Below, one piece after another: positions 21,614-33,667 of a stretch of DNA of 64,000 nt. The stretch lies in contig NZ_LT670849.1 in the NCBI RefSeq assembly GCF_900142985.1, forward strand, positions 3,038,001 to 3,102,000, in the 5' to 3' direction. Below the pieces are notes generated by a model, which did not search any database, was not told the origin of the DNA, and saw only the letters and a program-made list of their open reading frames with translations. Made by a program: the position numbers and the translations under genes. Position 1 is the first letter of the stretch; every line of letters starts with the position of its first letter. Source of the stretch: Bradyrhizobium erythrophlei. Lineage in GTDB: Bacteria > Pseudomonadota > Alphaproteobacteria > Rhizobiales > Xanthobacteraceae.

Positions 21614-21883
21614 TCAACGCCGAATATTGTGCTTTTCGAGCAGCGCCTGATAGCGCGCTTCGTCCTTCCGCTTCAGGTAGTCGAGAAGCGAGCGTCGTGT
21701 GGCGACCATTTTCAGCAAGCCGCGGCGCGAATGGTTATCCTTCACGTGGCTCTTGAAATGGTCGGTGAGGTTGTTGATGCGTTCCGACAGGATCGCAACC
21801 TGCACCTCGGGTGAACCGGTGTCGCCGGTCTTGTTGGCACTCTTCTTGATGACTTCCGCTTTGCGTTCTGCGGTAATCGACAT
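21614..21883 (-). CDS. rpsO: 30S ribosomal protein S15
   Basis: 89-aa primary 16S rRNA-binding protein of the small subunit platform. Full-length with the typical [14 protein letters not shown] start, [29 protein letters not shown] and [12 protein letters not shown] segments. It starts 2 bp after truB, inside the rimP-to-pnp operon. Confidence 0.98.
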   Translation of the reverse strand: MSITAERKAEVIKKSANKTGDTGSPEVQVAILSERINNLTDHFKSHVKDNHSRRGLLKMVATRRSLLDYLKRKDEARYQALLEKHNIRR

Positions 21884-21885
21884 CG

Positions 21886-22995
21886 TCAGATACTTTCATC
21901 GTTGCGAGCCGGGCTGGCAGTCAGCCCGTTCAGGTTAAACACGCGCTTGGGGATGAGTTCGCCATTGCCAATTTCGGCAAGCGCCAAAAGACGGCCTGCC
22001 ACCGTGACATAGACTGTGCCGCTACAATTGGGCGCATCCCGTCCGCGCAACAAAACGGCTTGGCCCCTGTGGAGCCTTGCCGCATCCGCCCGAGTGACGG
22101 CCAGTGCCGGGATGTCGTCCAGCGCGGTCTCAACGGGCAAAAGCGCGTCGGCGAGGCTTCCCTCGCCGGACGCGGCTCTATCGCATAAAGCCTCCAACTG
22201 TTCCAGCGGAATCATGTCGTTTTCGTCAAACGGGCCGACCAGCGTCCGCCGTAGCGCGCTAATATGGCCGAAACAGCCCAGAATCCGGCCCATATCGCGG
22301 GCCAAAGCCCGCACATAGGTGCCTTTGCCGCACTCCGCCTCGAACACGGATCTGTCGTTATCCAGTTGTTCTGTAAGGGTTAATTCGTGAATCTCGACAT
22401 GGCGCGGCTTCAACTCGACGATTTCGCCGTCCCGCGCCAGGTCATAGGCCCGTTCCCCCTGGATCTTGATGGCGGAATATTGCGGCGGGATCTGCTCGAT
22501 CAGGCCGGTGAAACGCGGCAACAGCGCCCGGATCGCCTCGGGCGTGGGCCTGACCTCGCTCGACTTGACCACGCGGCCTTCGGTGTCGTCGGTGTCGCGC
22601 TCTTCGCCCCAGGTCACCGTAAAGCGATAGCGCTTGCGGCCATCCATCACGAACGGAACCGTCTTGGTGGCTTCGCCGATCGCGATCGGCAGTCCGCCGG
22701 ACGCGAGCGGATCGAGCGTGCCGGCGTGTCCTGCGCGCTTGGCTGAAAACAGCCGTTTCACGACGGCGACGGCATGAGTGGACGTCATGCCGATCGGCTT
22801 GTCGAGCACGACCCAGCCATGGACGTCGCGCTTGTCGCGGCGCGGCTGCCTGTTCTGCTTCGATGGCTGCTGGCGCGGATCGTTGTTGACGCGCCGCGCG
22901 TCGTCGTGGGGCGCGGCAAAAATATTTTTATCAGCCGCAGCCGAATCGGCGATTTGCGGTTCGATTGCCGGATTGGCCGTCGTCACAGTCATCAT
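21886..22995 (-). CDS. truB: tRNA pseudouridine-55 synthase
   Basis: 369 aa, forming pseudouridine 55 in the T-loop of tRNAs. Catalytic Asp is in [35 protein letters not shown] and [18 protein letters not shown] are further TruB signatures. The first 55 residues are a low-complexity polar extension before the catalytic core. Its ATG overlaps the rbfA stop (ATGA), so translation is coupled to rbfA. Confidence 0.97.
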   Translation of the reverse strand: MMTVTTANPAIEPQIADSAAADKNIFAAPHDDARRVNNDPRQQPSKQNRQPRRDKRDVHGWVVLDKPIGMTSTHAVAVVKRLFSAKRAGHAGTLDPLASGGLPIAIGEATKTVPFVMDGRKRYRFTVTWGEERDTDDTEGRVVKSSEVRPTPEAIRALLPRFTGLIEQIPPQYSAIKIQGERAYDLARDGEIVELKPRHVEIHELTLTEQLDNDRSVFEAECGKGTYVRALARDMGRILGCFGHISALRRTLVGPFDENDMIPLEQLEALCDRAASGEGSLADALLPVETALDDIPALAVTRADAARLHRGQAVLLRGRDAPNCSGTVYVTVAGRLLALAEIGNGELIPKRVFNLNGLTASPARNDESI

Positions 22996-23405
22996 TCTTC
23001 GTCCGAATCGGGTGCGAGATCTCGCTGCACCTCAGGTGTTCGCAGTAATTTCTCGATACGTTCCGCTTCGTCGAATCGGTCGTCGGCGTGGAATCGAATC
23101 TCAGGAGCAAATTTCAGGTTAACGCGATGCGCGATCTCGCCACGCAGGAATCTCTTGTTGCGATTGAGTGCAGCGATCACGACCTCGGTGTCGCGGCCGC
23201 CAAGCGGCATCACATAGATGGTCGCAAGCTTGAGGTCGGGCGACATCTTCACTTCGGGAATGGTGATGATATGCCCTTCAAGATCGGGATCGTGGACGTC
23301 GCCATGCGCCAGAATCTCCGCAATTGCATGTCGCACGGTCTCACCGACGCGCAACTGGCGCTGCGATCCGCCGGGAGCGGAGCTCTTGGTATGGTGGCGG
23401 GGCAT
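22992..23405 (-). CDS. rbfA: Ribosome-binding factor A
   Basis: 137-aa KH-type factor for 30S maturation. Features are [20 protein letters not shown], the [14 protein letters not shown] strand-helix and [18 protein letters not shown] near the C-terminus. Overlaps truB by 4 bp; a dispersed palindrome and 153 bp separate it from infB. Confidence 0.96.
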   Translation of the reverse strand: MPRHHTKSSAPGGSQRQLRVGETVRHAIAEILAHGDVHDPDLEGHIITIPEVKMSPDLKLATIYVMPLGGRDTEVVIAALNRNKRFLRGEIAHRVNLKFAPEIRFHADDRFDEAERIEKLLRTPEVQRDLAPDSDEE

Positions 23406-23423
23406 GATCGTCTCTCGAATTCT

Positions 23424-23512
23424 TCATGCCCGCGCCTGTCGCGGGCATCCACGTCTTTCCTGCTGCTGAATTCTTTAAGACGTGGATGCCCGGCATAAAG
23501 CCGGGCATGACG
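23424..23512. repeat. Dispersed palindromic repeat, second copy of the 10309-10394 family
   Basis: 89-bp element in the infB-rbfA gap. TCATGCCCGCG, CGCGGGCATCCACGTC, then ACGTGGATGCCCGG and CCGGGCATGACG form nested stems. It shares the CATCCACG core and the GGCATGACG end with the copy near irr. Transcribed within the operon, it could be an RNA processing or pausing structure. Confidence 0.8.
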
Positions 23513-23558
23513 TCAGACTATTTCAACCTTCCCTATGACGAAGCTGTAAGGATCAGAC

Positions 23559-26177
23559 TTACAGGCTGCGCTGGATGGTCTCGACACGGTAACACTCGAT
23601 GACATCGCCGACCCGCATGTCACCGTAATTCTCGAACGCCATGCCGCATTCCTGGCCGGCCTGCACTTCCTTCACTTCGTCCTTGAAGCGCTTGAGCGTC
23701 GATAGCTTGCCTTCGTGCACGACGACGTTGTCGCGGATCAGGCGGACGTTGGCGCCGCGTTCCACGGTGCCGTCGGTGACGCGGCAGCCTGCGACCTTGC
23801 CGACCTTGGAAATGTTGAACACTTCCAGGATCTGCGCATTGCCGAGCATGGTCTCGCGCAGCGTCGGCGCAAGCAGGCCGCTCATCGCCTTCTTCACGTC
23901 ATCCACGAGGTCGTAGATGATGTTGTAGTAGCGGATCTCGATGCCATTGCGCTTGGCGGCCGCGGCCGCTTCCTTGTTGGCGCGGACCGAGAAGCCGATG
24001 ATGGCGGCGTTGAAACCTTCCGCCAGCGTCACGTCCGATTCCGAGATGCCGCCGACGCCGGCATGCAGGATGCGGGCGGCGACTTCGTCGGTGCCGAGCT
24101 TCTCGAGCGATCCGAGGATCGCTTCCAGCGAACCCTGCACGTCGGCCTTGATGATGAGCGGAAATTCCTTGCGGCCGGACGTCTTGAGCTGCGACATCAT
24201 CTGCTCGAGCGAGCCGCGCATGCCGGAAATCGAGGCCGCCGCATTTTCACGCTTGCGGTGAGCGCGATAGCTCGTGATCTGTCGGGCACGCGCTTCGTTT
24301 TCAACGACGGCGAGGCGGTCGCCGGCTTCCGGCGGACCGTTAAAGCCGAGCACCTCGACCGGCACGGAGGGGCCTGCTTCCTCTACGGTGTCGCCTTGAT
24401 CCGAAATCAGGGCGCGGACGCGGCCCATCTCGGCGCCGGCGACGATGATGTCGCCGATCCGCAAGGTGCCGCGCTGGACCAGCACGGTTGCCACCGGACC
24501 GCGGCCGCGGTCGAGTTTGGCTTCGATCACGGTGCCCTCGGCCGGGCGCGTCGAATTGGTTTTGAGGTCGAGAATATCGGCCTGCAATGCGATCATTTCG
24601 AGCAGGCGGTCGAGATTGGTCTTGTTCTTGGCGGAAACTTCGACGTCGACGACTTCGCCGCCGAGCGATTCGACCTGAACTTCGTACTGCAACAGTTCAG
24701 TGCGCACGCGTTCCGGCTTGGCGTCGGGCTTGTCGATCTTGTTGATGGCGACAATCATCGGCACCTTCGCCGCCTTGGCGTGATTGATCGCTTCCACCGT
24801 CTGCGGCATCACGCCGTCGTCGGCCGCGACCACCAGCACCACGATGTCGGTCACCTTGGCGCCGCGGGCGCGCATCGCGGTGAACGCGGCGTGGCCGGGC
24901 GTATCGATGAAGGTGATCTTCTTGCCGCTTTCCGGCGAGGTCACCTGATAGGCGCCGATATGCTGGGTGATGCCGCCGGCTTCACCGGAAACCACGTTGG
25001 CGTGGCGCAGCGCATCGAGCAGCGAGGTCTTGCCGTGGTCGACGTGACCCATCACGGTTACCACCGGCGAACGCGGCTCGGTGTCGGTGGAATCGTCGAC
25101 AGCGTCGAACAAGCCTTCCTCGACGTCGGAAGCCGCAACGCGCTTGACCGTATGGCCCAGTTCCTCGGCGATCAGTTGCGCGGTGTCGGCATCGATCACG
25201 TCGGTGATCTTGTGCATCGCGCCCTGCTTCATCAGCAGGCGAATGACGTCGACGGCACGCTCCGACATGCGGTTGGCGAGTTCCTGGATATTGATGGCTT
25301 CCGGAATCACCACCTCGCGGATCAGCTTTTCCTTTGGCTCGTTGGATTGATGTCCCTTGAGGCGTTGCGTGCGGCGGCGGAACGAGGCGATCGAACGCTC
25401 GCGCACGTCGTCGGCATTAAGGGCCGTAACAAGCGTCAAGCGCCCGCGCTGTTTCTGCGGCGCCGGCTTCGCGGTCGGCTTCGGGGCAACTACGGGACGG
25501 CCCGGTCCACCGCGCCGAACCTGGCGCGGACCTTCATCTTCATCAGACGCATCGGCGGCAATACCGGGCGCACGCGCGACCGGGATAGCGGGACGGGCCG
25601 GGGTCGTCGCAGGCCGGGCCGCGGTCGCTGTCGGGCGAGCTTCGGCCTCGCCAAAGCGCTTTTTGGCTTCCAGTTCGGCCTTCCGCTTGGCTTCTTCGTC
25701 GTGACGGTGACGCTCTTCCTCGGCCTTGCGGCGGGCTTCGGCCGCCTCGCGCTCGGCCTGCTCGATGCCTTCGCGGCTGGCGCGACGCTTGGCTTCTTCT
25801 TCCGCGACGCGCCGTTCTTCGACGTCGCGGACCTTTGCGTCCGCAAGGGCGCTGGCGCGGGCGCTTCGTTCATCCTCGGTGAGGGTGCGCAAGACCACGC
25901 CGGAATTGCTGCGCGGCGCGGCTGGCGGCGGTGCCTTGCGGGCGGCAGGCGCCGGCGCCGCAGCAGGCTTCGCGATCACCGGCTCGGGCGCATGCGTCTC
26001 CGCGGCGGGGCCGTCCCCACCGACGCGGCGCTTGCCGCGTTTTTCCACCACGACCTGCTTGGTTCGGCCGTGGCTGAAGCTCTGGCGCACGGTTCCGGTC
26101 TCGACCCGCGGCTTGAGCGACAAGGTCTTGGTCGGCACACTGAGCGTCTTGTCGCCAGGCGTTTTGGTATCAACCAT
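23559..26177 (-). CDS. infB: Translation initiation factor IF-2
   Basis: 872-aa GTPase that recruits initiator tRNA. An alphaproteobacterial-length N-terminal extension rich in Ala, Arg, Glu and Pro covers roughly the first 300 residues. It is followed by the IF2-N helix region and the G domain with [11 protein letters not shown] (G1), DTPGHAAFT (G3) and NKIDKPDA (G4). The C-terminal domains end [15 protein letters not shown]. Lies between ylxR and rbfA, the conserved order. Confidence 0.98.
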   Translation of the reverse strand: MVDTKTPGDKTLSVPTKTLSLKPRVETGTVRQSFSHGRTKQVVVEKRGKRRVGGDGPAAETHAPEPVIAKPAAAPAPAARKAPPPAAPRSNSGVVLRTLTEDERSARASALADAKVRDVEERRVAEEEAKRRASREGIEQAEREAAEARRKAEEERHRHDEEAKRKAELEAKKRFGEAEARPTATAARPATTPARPAIPVARAPGIAADASDEDEGPRQVRRGGPGRPVVAPKPTAKPAPQKQRGRLTLVTALNADDVRERSIASFRRRTQRLKGHQSNEPKEKLIREVVIPEAINIQELANRMSERAVDVIRLLMKQGAMHKITDVIDADTAQLIAEELGHTVKRVAASDVEEGLFDAVDDSTDTEPRSPVVTVMGHVDHGKTSLLDALRHANVVSGEAGGITQHIGAYQVTSPESGKKITFIDTPGHAAFTAMRARGAKVTDIVVLVVAADDGVMPQTVEAINHAKAAKVPMIVAINKIDKPDAKPERVRTELLQYEVQVESLGGEVVDVEVSAKNKTNLDRLLEMIALQADILDLKTNSTRPAEGTVIEAKLDRGRGPVATVLVQRGTLRIGDIIVAGAEMGRVRALISDQGDTVEEAGPSVPVEVLGFNGPPEAGDRLAVVENEARARQITSYRAHRKRENAAASISGMRGSLEQMMSQLKTSGRKEFPLIIKADVQGSLEAILGSLEKLGTDEVAARILHAGVGGISESDVTLAEGFNAAIIGFSVRANKEAAAAAKRNGIEIRYYNIIYDLVDDVKKAMSGLLAPTLRETMLGNAQILEVFNISKVGKVAGCRVTDGTVERGANVRLIRDNVVVHEGKLSTLKRFKDEVKEVQAGQECGMAFENYGDMRVGDVIECYRVETIQRSL

Positions 26178-26222
26178 TCAGCAGTCCTAATCCTGTTCTA
26201 GTCGTGCGTTTCCGCACGGTCC

Positions 26223-26918
26223 TTAAATCGGCGAATTCTTGTCCACGGCCGCGGTTCTGTCCTCGTCCGCCATCCGGTATCGGACCAGTATTTGGCTACG
26301 TGACAGGAACGTATCGCTCGCCGGGCCCGCGAGCAGGGCAGCATGTATCACATTTGACCGCCCAAGTGCCAAATCCAATTGCTCGGAAGTCAGGACATTA
26401 ACGATACGAACCTCGGCCGAATGGCCATTATTCCCGCCATTTTGCCTGACGATGGCATCCAATTTGCGGATTCCGTCCGCGGCCCCGTCGGTTGCATGGA
26501 TCAGCGCCCGGACCGCGCCCGGACCCGGCCGCTCAAGGGCGTCTGCGACCTTGGTAAACCCGGAAACGACCTGGCCGGCTTTGGCGGCCATGGCCAGCGC
26601 ATCGACGGCAAACCGTTCCAGCAAGACCTCGGTGTCCGCGGCAAGCGTCGCCGTTGCACGGACATCGCATTTGAATCCCTTGCTGAATTGGTGACGCCGG
26701 ACGGCTTCCGCAACCATCTTGCGCGAAGCTGAAACCCACAAACCGCGTCCGGGCAATTTGCGCTTCAAGTCCGCCACCACCTCGCCGGAGGGGGCGACCA
26801 CAAAGCGGATCAGTTCGTCGATCGGCCGTACTTCCCGGCTGACCGCGCACATCCGCATGGTCGCGGACTTTTCAGCCCGCGGTCCATGGTCGAGTTCCGG
26901 GTCAGCGATGGCGAGCAT
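26223..26918 (-). CDS. YlxR-type RNA-binding protein (DUF448) with L7Ae-like C-terminal half
   Basis: 231 aa. The N-terminal DUF448/YlxR domain (MRMCAVSREVRPIDELIRF, then LPGRGLWVSASR) is followed by an Ala-rich C-terminal half resembling the L7Ae/L30e-like domain often fused in alphaproteobacteria. Sits between nusA and infB, its conserved place. Function is RNA binding and possibly nucleoid or transcription modulation; in this phylum it is not well defined. Confidence 0.92.
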   Translation of the reverse strand: MLAIADPELDHGPRAEKSATMRMCAVSREVRPIDELIRFVVAPSGEVVADLKRKLPGRGLWVSASRKMVAEAVRRHQFSKGFKCDVRATATLAADTEVLLERFAVDALAMAAKAGQVVSGFTKVADALERPGPGAVRALIHATDGAADGIRKLDAIVRQNGGNNGHSAEVRIVNVLTSEQLDLALGRSNVIHAALLAGPASDTFLSRSQILVRYRMADEDRTAAVDKNSPI

Positions 26919-26940
26919 GGCGTCGACATGGCTCCCAACG

Positions 26941-28554
26941 TCAAGCCGGTTGATCTTCGGGGCTTGCCGCCGCCGCTTCGGTCTGCTTGTCGAGGTCGGC
27001 CTGGGTGATCCAGCCGGCGTGCACGCGCGCCTGCATGATCAAGGCTTCCGCGTCGTCGCGCGAGATATCGCCGCCGGCAAGGATGCCGGCATGCTTGGTG
27101 GATTCGCCGCCTTCCTTGCGCTCGGTCCAGCCGACGAGGTCGTCGGTGGCGCAGCCGGCGAGGTCTTCGACGGTCTTGATGTCGTTCTCGCCGAATTTCA
27201 CCAGCATCTTCGAGGTGACACCCGGAACCTCCTTCACCTCGTCGGACACGCCGAGTTCCTTGCGCTTGTTCTCAAGCTCGGTCTCGAGCCGTTCCAGATA
27301 TTCCTTGGCGCGGCTCTGAAGTTCGTTGGCGGTCTCTTCGTCAAAACCTTCGATGCCGGCCAGTTCCCGGGAATCGACCATCGCGAGTTCCTCCACTGAG
27401 GTGAAGCCTTCCGAAGCCAGCAATTGACCGACGACTTCGTCAACATTGAGCGCTTCCATGAAGACGCGCGTTGAATTTTCGAAATCGGCCTGACGGCGCT
27501 CGGATTCTTCCTGTTCGGTAAGAATATCGATGTCCCAGCCGGTCAGTTGCGAGGCAAGGCGCACGTTCTGGCCGCGCCGGCCGATCGCCAGCGACAGCTG
27601 GTTGTTGGTGTCGGGCACCACGACCTCGATGCGCTCGCGGTCTTCGTCGATCACGACCTTGGAGACTTCCGCCGGCGCCAGCGCGTTGACCACGAAGGTC
27701 GCGATATCGGGCGACCAGGGAATGATGTCGATCTTTTCACCCTGCAACTCGTTGACCACGGCCTGCACGCGCGATCCGCGCATGCCGACGCAGGCGCCGA
27801 CCGGATCGACCGAGGAATCCCGCGAAATCACGCCGATCTTGGCGCGCGATCCGGGATCGCGGGCGACCGCCTTGATCTCGACAATGCCGTCATAGATTTC
27901 CGGCACTTCCTGCGCGAACAGCTTCGCCATGAATTGCGGATGGGTGCGCGAGAGGAAAATCTGCGGTCCGCGCGTTTCACGGCGGACGTCGAAAATATAG
28001 GCGCGGACGCGGTCGCCGTTGCGGAACACTTCGCGCGGCAGCATCTCGTCACGGCGCACGATGGCTTCGCCGCGGCCGAGGTCGACGATCACGCTGCCAT
28101 ATTCGACGCGCTTGACGATGCCGTTGACGATATCGCCGATGCGGTCCTTGAATTCCTGGTACTGCCGGTCGCGTTCGGCCTCGCGCACCTTCTGCACGAT
28201 CACCTGCTTGGCCGATTGCGCGGCGATGCGGCCATATTCCAGCGGCGGCAGCGTGTCGGCGATGGTGTCGCCAACCTGGGCGCCGGGATTGGCCCGCTGC
28301 GCATCGACGAGCGAAATCTGGTTGGCGGAGTTTTCGACGGTCTCGACCACCAGCATGTGGCGCGACAGCCGCAGCTCGCCTTTCTTGGCGTCGATCTCGG
28401 CGTGAACGTCGGTCTCGCTGCCGTAGCGGGCGCGGGCCGCTTTGGCGATGGCATCTTCCATCGCCGAAATCACGATGCTGCGGTCGATCGACTTTTCGCG
28501 CGCAACGGCGTCCGCGATTTGCAGCAATTCAAGCTTGTTGGCACTGACGGCCAT
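26941..28554 (-). CDS. nusA: Transcription elongation/termination factor NusA
   Basis: 537 aa. N-terminal polymerase-binding domain, S1 domain ([21 protein letters not shown]), two KH domains ([20 protein letters not shown] and [17 protein letters not shown]), then two helix-hairpin-helix acidic repeats ([14 protein letters not shown] and [20 protein letters not shown]). It begins 3 bp after rimP and is followed at 22 bp by ylxR, so the three are co-transcribed. Confidence 0.98.
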   Translation of the reverse strand: MAVSANKLELLQIADAVAREKSIDRSIVISAMEDAIAKAARARYGSETDVHAEIDAKKGELRLSRHMLVVETVENSANQISLVDAQRANPGAQVGDTIADTLPPLEYGRIAAQSAKQVIVQKVREAERDRQYQEFKDRIGDIVNGIVKRVEYGSVIVDLGRGEAIVRRDEMLPREVFRNGDRVRAYIFDVRRETRGPQIFLSRTHPQFMAKLFAQEVPEIYDGIVEIKAVARDPGSRAKIGVISRDSSVDPVGACVGMRGSRVQAVVNELQGEKIDIIPWSPDIATFVVNALAPAEVSKVVIDEDRERIEVVVPDTNNQLSLAIGRRGQNVRLASQLTGWDIDILTEQEESERRQADFENSTRVFMEALNVDEVVGQLLASEGFTSVEELAMVDSRELAGIEGFDEETANELQSRAKEYLERLETELENKRKELGVSDEVKEVPGVTSKMLVKFGENDIKTVEDLAGCATDDLVGWTERKEGGESTKHAGILAGGDISRDDAEALIMQARVHAGWITQADLDKQTEAAAASPEDQPA

Positions 28555-28557
28555 GGC

Positions 28558-29565
<1,008 letters not shown>

Positions 29566-29604
29566 CTAGATTGCCGGACGACCTGCGCGTTCCAGTAGAG
29601 TTTC

Positions 29605-30687
29605 ATGACCATCGCCACGCCGCTCATTCCCGGGCTTGATGAAATCGTCAGGCGGGGCGATCCCAAACGCCTTGCGGAGGTGAGCCGCGGCATCGCGGAA
29701 CTATTCGTGCAGGGGGCCGCCGGCTTCCAGCCCCGCCACATCGAACTGTTCGATCATCTCCTGACCGGCATCGTCCCGCAGACCGACCTTGCGGCCCGCG
29801 CCGAACTTGCCGAACGCATCGCCACCATCGCCAACGCGCCGCCGGCCTTGATTGGGCAACTCGCGCGCGAGGACAACATCTCGATCGCAGGTCCCGTGCT
29901 GCGCCGCTCGCCCGTGCTCGACGAGCAGGCGCTGGTCGAGATCGCGCGCGTGAAGGGTCAGGATCACCTGCTCGCCATGACGGAGCGCGCGAGACTTTCG
30001 CCCGATCTGACCGACGTGATGGTGCAACGTGGCGAGCGCGATGTGATCCGGCGTGCCGCGGCCAATGCAGGCGCGGCGTTTTCGACGATCGGCTATTCGG
30101 CGCTGGTCAAGCGCGCGGCCAAGGACGGCGTGCTGACGATCACGGTCGGCCAGCGCAACGATCTGCCGGACCGCTTGCTGAAAGAACTGCTGACGAGTTC
30201 GGTCGACGTCGTGCGCCGCCGCCTGTTCGACATGGCCGAGCCTGGCCGGCAGGCCGCTGTCGCCAAGGCCATGGGCGAGATTTCCGGCAAGGCAGAGCAG
30301 CCGGCGAAACAGCGCGATTTCGCGCCGGCGCAGCGCACTATCCTGTTGCTTTACCGCGCCGGCGACCTGGGTGAGACGGCGCTGCTCGATTTCGCCAAGG
30401 CCTATCGCTACACCGAGTCTGTCGCCGCGCTGTCGGCCATGTCGGGCGTGCCGATCCCTGCGGTCGATCGCCTGATGTCCGGCGATCGCCATGACCCGAT
30501 CCTGATCATCGCGAAGGCAATCGGGCTTGAATGGGCGACCGTGCGGGCGCTGGTTCTGCTGCGGCTCGGTCCGGCGCGAATTCCAGCCTCCGCCGACATC
30601 GATAGCGTGCGCTCGAACTTCATGCGGCTGTCGCCGTCGACCGCGGAGCGGGTGGTCAGCTTCTGGCGGACGCGCGAAACAGCCTAA
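29605..30687 (+). CDS. DUF2336-family protein
   Basis: 360-aa alphaproteobacterial protein with helical repeats; the N-terminal part contains two similar stretches (LFDHLLTGIVPQTDLAARAE and QLAREDNISIAGPVLRRSPV). DUF2336 proteins are common in Rhizobiales and unassigned in function; the repeats look like HEAT-type helices for protein contact. No signal peptide. Divergent from rimP, convergent with trmB, so it is a single-gene unit. Confidence 0.88.
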   Translation: MTIATPLIPGLDEIVRRGDPKRLAEVSRGIAELFVQGAAGFQPRHIELFDHLLTGIVPQTDLAARAELAERIATIANAPPALIGQLAREDNISIAGPVLRRSPVLDEQALVEIARVKGQDHLLAMTERARLSPDLTDVMVQRGERDVIRRAAANAGAAFSTIGYSALVKRAAKDGVLTITVGQRNDLPDRLLKELLTSSVDVVRRRLFDMAEPGRQAAVAKAMGEISGKAEQPAKQRDFAPAQRTILLLYRAGDLGETALLDFAKAYRYTESVAALSAMSGVPIPAVDRLMSGDRHDPILIIAKAIGLEWATVRALVLLRLGPARIPASADIDSVRSNFMRLSPSTAERVVSFWRTRETA

Positions 30688-30693
30688 CGCGCT

Positions 30694-31410
30694 CTATCCG
30701 GTCTTTCTGAAAATCAGATAGGCGGCGGTGCGGCCTTCGCGCATCGCTTTGCGGCCGTATCGCGTCATCGTGTAATCGCGCCACGGTTCGCGCCAGTCGG
30801 AGACGCGCTCCGCCGTCCAGACGAAGTCGGACGCGCGCATGAAATGCGAAAGCGTCCAGGCGCAGTAATCGGCGATGTCGCTGACGAAGCGAAACTCGCC
30901 GTCGGTTTTCAGCGCGCGCGCCATCGCTGCAATCATGGCATCCTGCACGAAACGACGCTTCCAGTGCCGCCGTTTTGGCCACGGGTCGGGATGGATCAAA
31001 TCGATCCGCGTCAGCGAGTTTGCCGGCACCCAGGCCAGCAGCTCGGCTGCGTCGCCGGCAAACAGCCGGATATTCTGGATGTTGTTGGCCTCGATCAACG
31101 TCAGGATCTTCGCCATGCCGTTGACATAGGGCTCGCAGCCGATGAAGCCGGTATCCGGAAAGGCTTGCGCTTCCGCGATCAGATGCTCGCCGCCGCCAAA
31201 GCCGATTTCCAGCCGCACCGCATCGACCGGCGCGCCGAATAATTCAGTCAGTCTGCCTGGCTGCGGGCTCAAGATATCGAGCGAAAGTCCAGGCAGCAAA
31301 TGCGCGATCAGGTCGGCCTGGTGCGCGCGCAATTTGTGGCCCTTGCGGCGGCCAAAGAAGGCGCGCTGCGCCTGCAGGCTCGCATCGTTCTCGCCGTCTG
31401 GTTCGCTCAT
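30694..31410 (-). CDS. trmB: tRNA (guanine-N7)-methyltransferase
   Basis: 238 aa from the ATG at 31410; an in-frame TTG lies 15 bp upstream. Makes m7G46 in the variable loop of tRNA. SAM motif LEIGFGGGEHLIAEAQ, catalytic segment HPDPWPKRRHWKRRFVQ and the C-terminal TRYGRKAMREGRTAAYL are all present. Its usual upstream neighbour metK is missing here; only about 107 bp separate it from xre. Confidence 0.97.
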   Translation of the reverse strand: MSEPDGENDASLQAQRAFFGRRKGHKLRAHQADLIAHLLPGLSLDILSPQPGRLTELFGAPVDAVRLEIGFGGGEHLIAEAQAFPDTGFIGCEPYVNGMAKILTLIEANNIQNIRLFAGDAAELLAWVPANSLTRIDLIHPDPWPKRRHWKRRFVQDAMIAAMARALKTDGEFRFVSDIADYCAWTLSHFMRASDFVWTAERVSDWREPWRDYTMTRYGRKAMREGRTAAYLIFRKTG

Positions 31411-31517
31411 CGCAGTGTCCGACAAATCCGAAAAGGGTAGGGCTCGAAGCCAGGGCCCGGTTCAATAGCATCATTGCTCATCCCCGCAACGGCGCTTCAA
31501 AGCGGTATCGGGGGCGT

Positions 31518-31934
31518 TTATCGCTTGTCGGGATTTTCGTGGGCGGCGATCTGTTCGACGAGATCGACGATGCTGCGCCGGAGCTTGGCGTCACTGATGC
31601 GGGTAAAGGCGCGGGTCAGCGACAGCCCCTCGGAGGTGGCGAGGAAATCGGAAACATAGGAAGGCGAGGTGGCTTCGGAGTTGCCGTCGGCTTTCGCCGT
31701 GCCGGTCGGTCCGCCCTCGAACAGAAACGATACCGGCACCTGAAGGATTTCGGAGATCTGCTGTATGCGGCTCGCGCCGACGCGATTGGTGCCCTTCTCG
31801 TATTTCTGCACCTGCTGGAACGTCAATCCGAGCGCCTCGCCAAGTTTTTCCTGGCTCATGCCGAGCATGATGCGGCGCATGCGCACCCGGCTGCCGACAT
31901 ATTTGTCAACAGGGTTGGGCGCTTTGGTCGACAT
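31518..31934 (-). CDS. XRE-family helix-turn-helix regulator
   Basis: 138 aa from the ATG at 31934, preceded by GGAGGAG. The helix-turn-helix occupies about residues 15-70 (RRIMLGMSQEKLGEALGLTF, then QVQKYEKGTNRVGASRI) with a C-terminal helical tail of about 60 residues. This is the HTH gene that in Rhizobiales lies between lnt and metK. No DNA target is known to me for this family at this locus. Confidence 0.92.
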   Translation of the reverse strand: MSTKAPNPVDKYVGSRVRMRRIMLGMSQEKLGEALGLTFQQVQKYEKGTNRVGASRIQQISEILQVPVSFLFEGGPTGTAKADGNSEATSPSYVSDFLATSEGLSLTRAFTRISDAKLRRSIVDLVEQIAAHENPDKR

Positions 31935-32062
31935 CGCCAACGCTCCTCCAGACGAGTGTGGCGGTTCAGAAGTGCCGCTGCACAGGATGGATTATGCCTC
32001 AGGTGCTGATGCCGTCAAAGCAAAGTCGGGGTCGAACCTTGATCCAAAATGACGCTCCCCAC

Positions 32063-33667
32063 CTATTTTGCGGTGCGCCGCCGAATCACGAACAGCCATG
32101 CGGCTGCAAGGATGATCATGATCGGAATATCGCCGGCGCGCGCGTAAGCCGTCGGCGGGATCGCGGCCGGCAGGCCGGAATCCAGTACGCCCTCAAGCCC
32201 GAGCCCAAGGCTCGCCACCGTCCGTCCCACCGGGTCGATCACGGCCGAGATACCCGTATTTGCGGCGCGAACGAGCGGCAGTCCTTGTTCGATCGCGCGC
32301 ATGCGAGCCTGCTGAAGGTGCTGATAGGGGCCGCTGGAAATTCCGAACCAGCCGTCATTGGTGAGATTGACTATCCAGCCCGGCCGGTCGCCGCGTTCGA
32401 CAACATGACCGGGAAAGACAACCTCGTAGCATATCAGAGGTAGCATTCTTGGCGCGTTCGGCACCTCCATGCTGCGACGACGTGTACCGGGGATGAATCC
32501 GCCCTGAACCCGCGTCAGTTGTTCGAAACCGATTTTTTCCATCAAGTCCTGGAACGGCAGGAATTCGCCGAACGGCACCAGGTGCAGCTTGTCGTAGACC
32601 GACAGCACGTTGCTGTCGTGGTCGATGACGTAGATCGAATTGTAGGCGCGTGTGATCCGCGTGCCGGGCGGCACGTCGGGGGCGCGCACTGAACCTGTGA
32701 TCAGCACCGTTCCCTTCGGCAGGAGATCGGAGATCTGCGCCATCGCGTCGGCTTCGCGGGTCAGGAAGAACGGAAACGCCGATTCCGGCCAGATCAGGAT
32801 GTTGACGTCGCGCACGCCGGTCGATTGCGGTCCGGACGCGCGATCGGACAGCGTGAGATATTTCTTCATGACGTCGGCTTTGGCGCCGTAATTGAATCTG
32901 GCGTCCTGCTGCAAGTTGGGCTGCATGATCCGCAGCCTGGTGTTGGTCAGCATGAGCGTCGGCTGCCGGCTCAGGCGGATCGCGCCAAAGACGGTCATGG
33001 AAAGCAGGACGATCAATGCCAGCGCAGGTGCAACCCAGGGCTTGCGTCCGCGGGACGTGCCGTCGATCAGCACGGCCGGGCTTGCGAAGATCGCTACCGT
33101 CAGGAAGGTCAGGCCCCACAGCCCGATCAATGATGCGGTCTGTGCAAGCGCCAGCGGTTCGCTCAAGGCATAGCCGAGCGAATTCCACGGAAAGCCGGTG
33201 AGCGCGTGGCCGCGCAACCATTCGCTCATGGTCAGGCTCGCGGCCAGTGCGATCACGCGTGCGGCATCCCGCGTCCAGAACAGCCGCGCGAGCGCGAAGC
33301 CCAACGCCATGAACAGCGCGAGATAGGCCGGCAGTCCCAGAATCGCGAACGGCATCAGCCATGCGAAGGTCGGCGCGTCGACCAGGAAGGCGTAGCCGAT
33401 CCAGTAGAGCCCCGGCACGAAATAGCCGAGGCCGAAGCACCAGCCGGTCAGCGCGGCCGCCGGCACGCCGCGCCAGCGCCCGGCGGCCGCGCCGTCGATC
33501 TGCCAGACCATGACCGGAAGCGTCAGAAACAGCACGGGCCAGGCGTTGAACGGCGCCATCGCGAGCGAGGAAAGCGCGCCGGCGAGCAGCGCAAGGCCGG
33601 CGCGCTTCCAGCCCCAGGTCAGGATGATCGCAAGACCGATCGAGCGAAGTCTGCTGGAAGCCGTCAC
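32063..33667 (-). CDS. lnt: Apolipoprotein N-acyltransferase
   Basis: 534-aa inner-membrane enzyme attaching the third acyl chain to lipoproteins. Several N-terminal transmembrane helices (residues about 15-220) precede a nitrilase-like periplasmic domain with the Glu-Lys-Cys triad: Glu in IWPESAFPFF, Lys in YDKLHLVPFGE and Cys in ICYEVVFPG. A final membrane helix (IMIILAAAWLFVI) ends the protein. Start overlaps the corC stop by 4 bp (ATGA). Confidence 0.97.
   Translation of the reverse strand: MTASSRLRSIGLAIILTWGWKRAGLALLAGALSSLAMAPFNAWPVLFLTLPVMVWQIDGAAAGRWRGVPAAALTGWCFGLGYFVPGLYWIGYAFLVDAPTFAWLMPFAILGLPAYLALFMALGFALARLFWTRDAARVIALAASLTMSEWLRGHALTGFPWNSLGYALSEPLALAQTASLIGLWGLTFLTVAIFASPAVLIDGTSRGRKPWVAPALALIVLLSMTVFGAIRLSRQPTLMLTNTRLRIMQPNLQQDARFNYGAKADVMKKYLTLSDRASGPQSTGVRDVNILIWPESAFPFFLTREADAMAQISDLLPKGTVLITGSVRAPDVPPGTRITRAYNSIYVIDHDSNVLSVYDKLHLVPFGEFLPFQDLMEKIGFEQLTRVQGGFIPGTRRRSMEVPNAPRMLPLICYEVVFPGHVVERGDRPGWIVNLTNDGWFGISSGPYQHLQQARMRAIEQGLPLVRAANTGISAVIDPVGRTVASLGLGLEGVLDSGLPAAIPPTAYARAGDIPIMIILAAAWLFVIRRRTAK

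Noticed and set aside
23715..26201. 828-aa plus-strand frame opposite infB
   Set aside because: Antisense shadow of IF-2 with Asp, His and Arg excess; no ribosome-binding site or family match.
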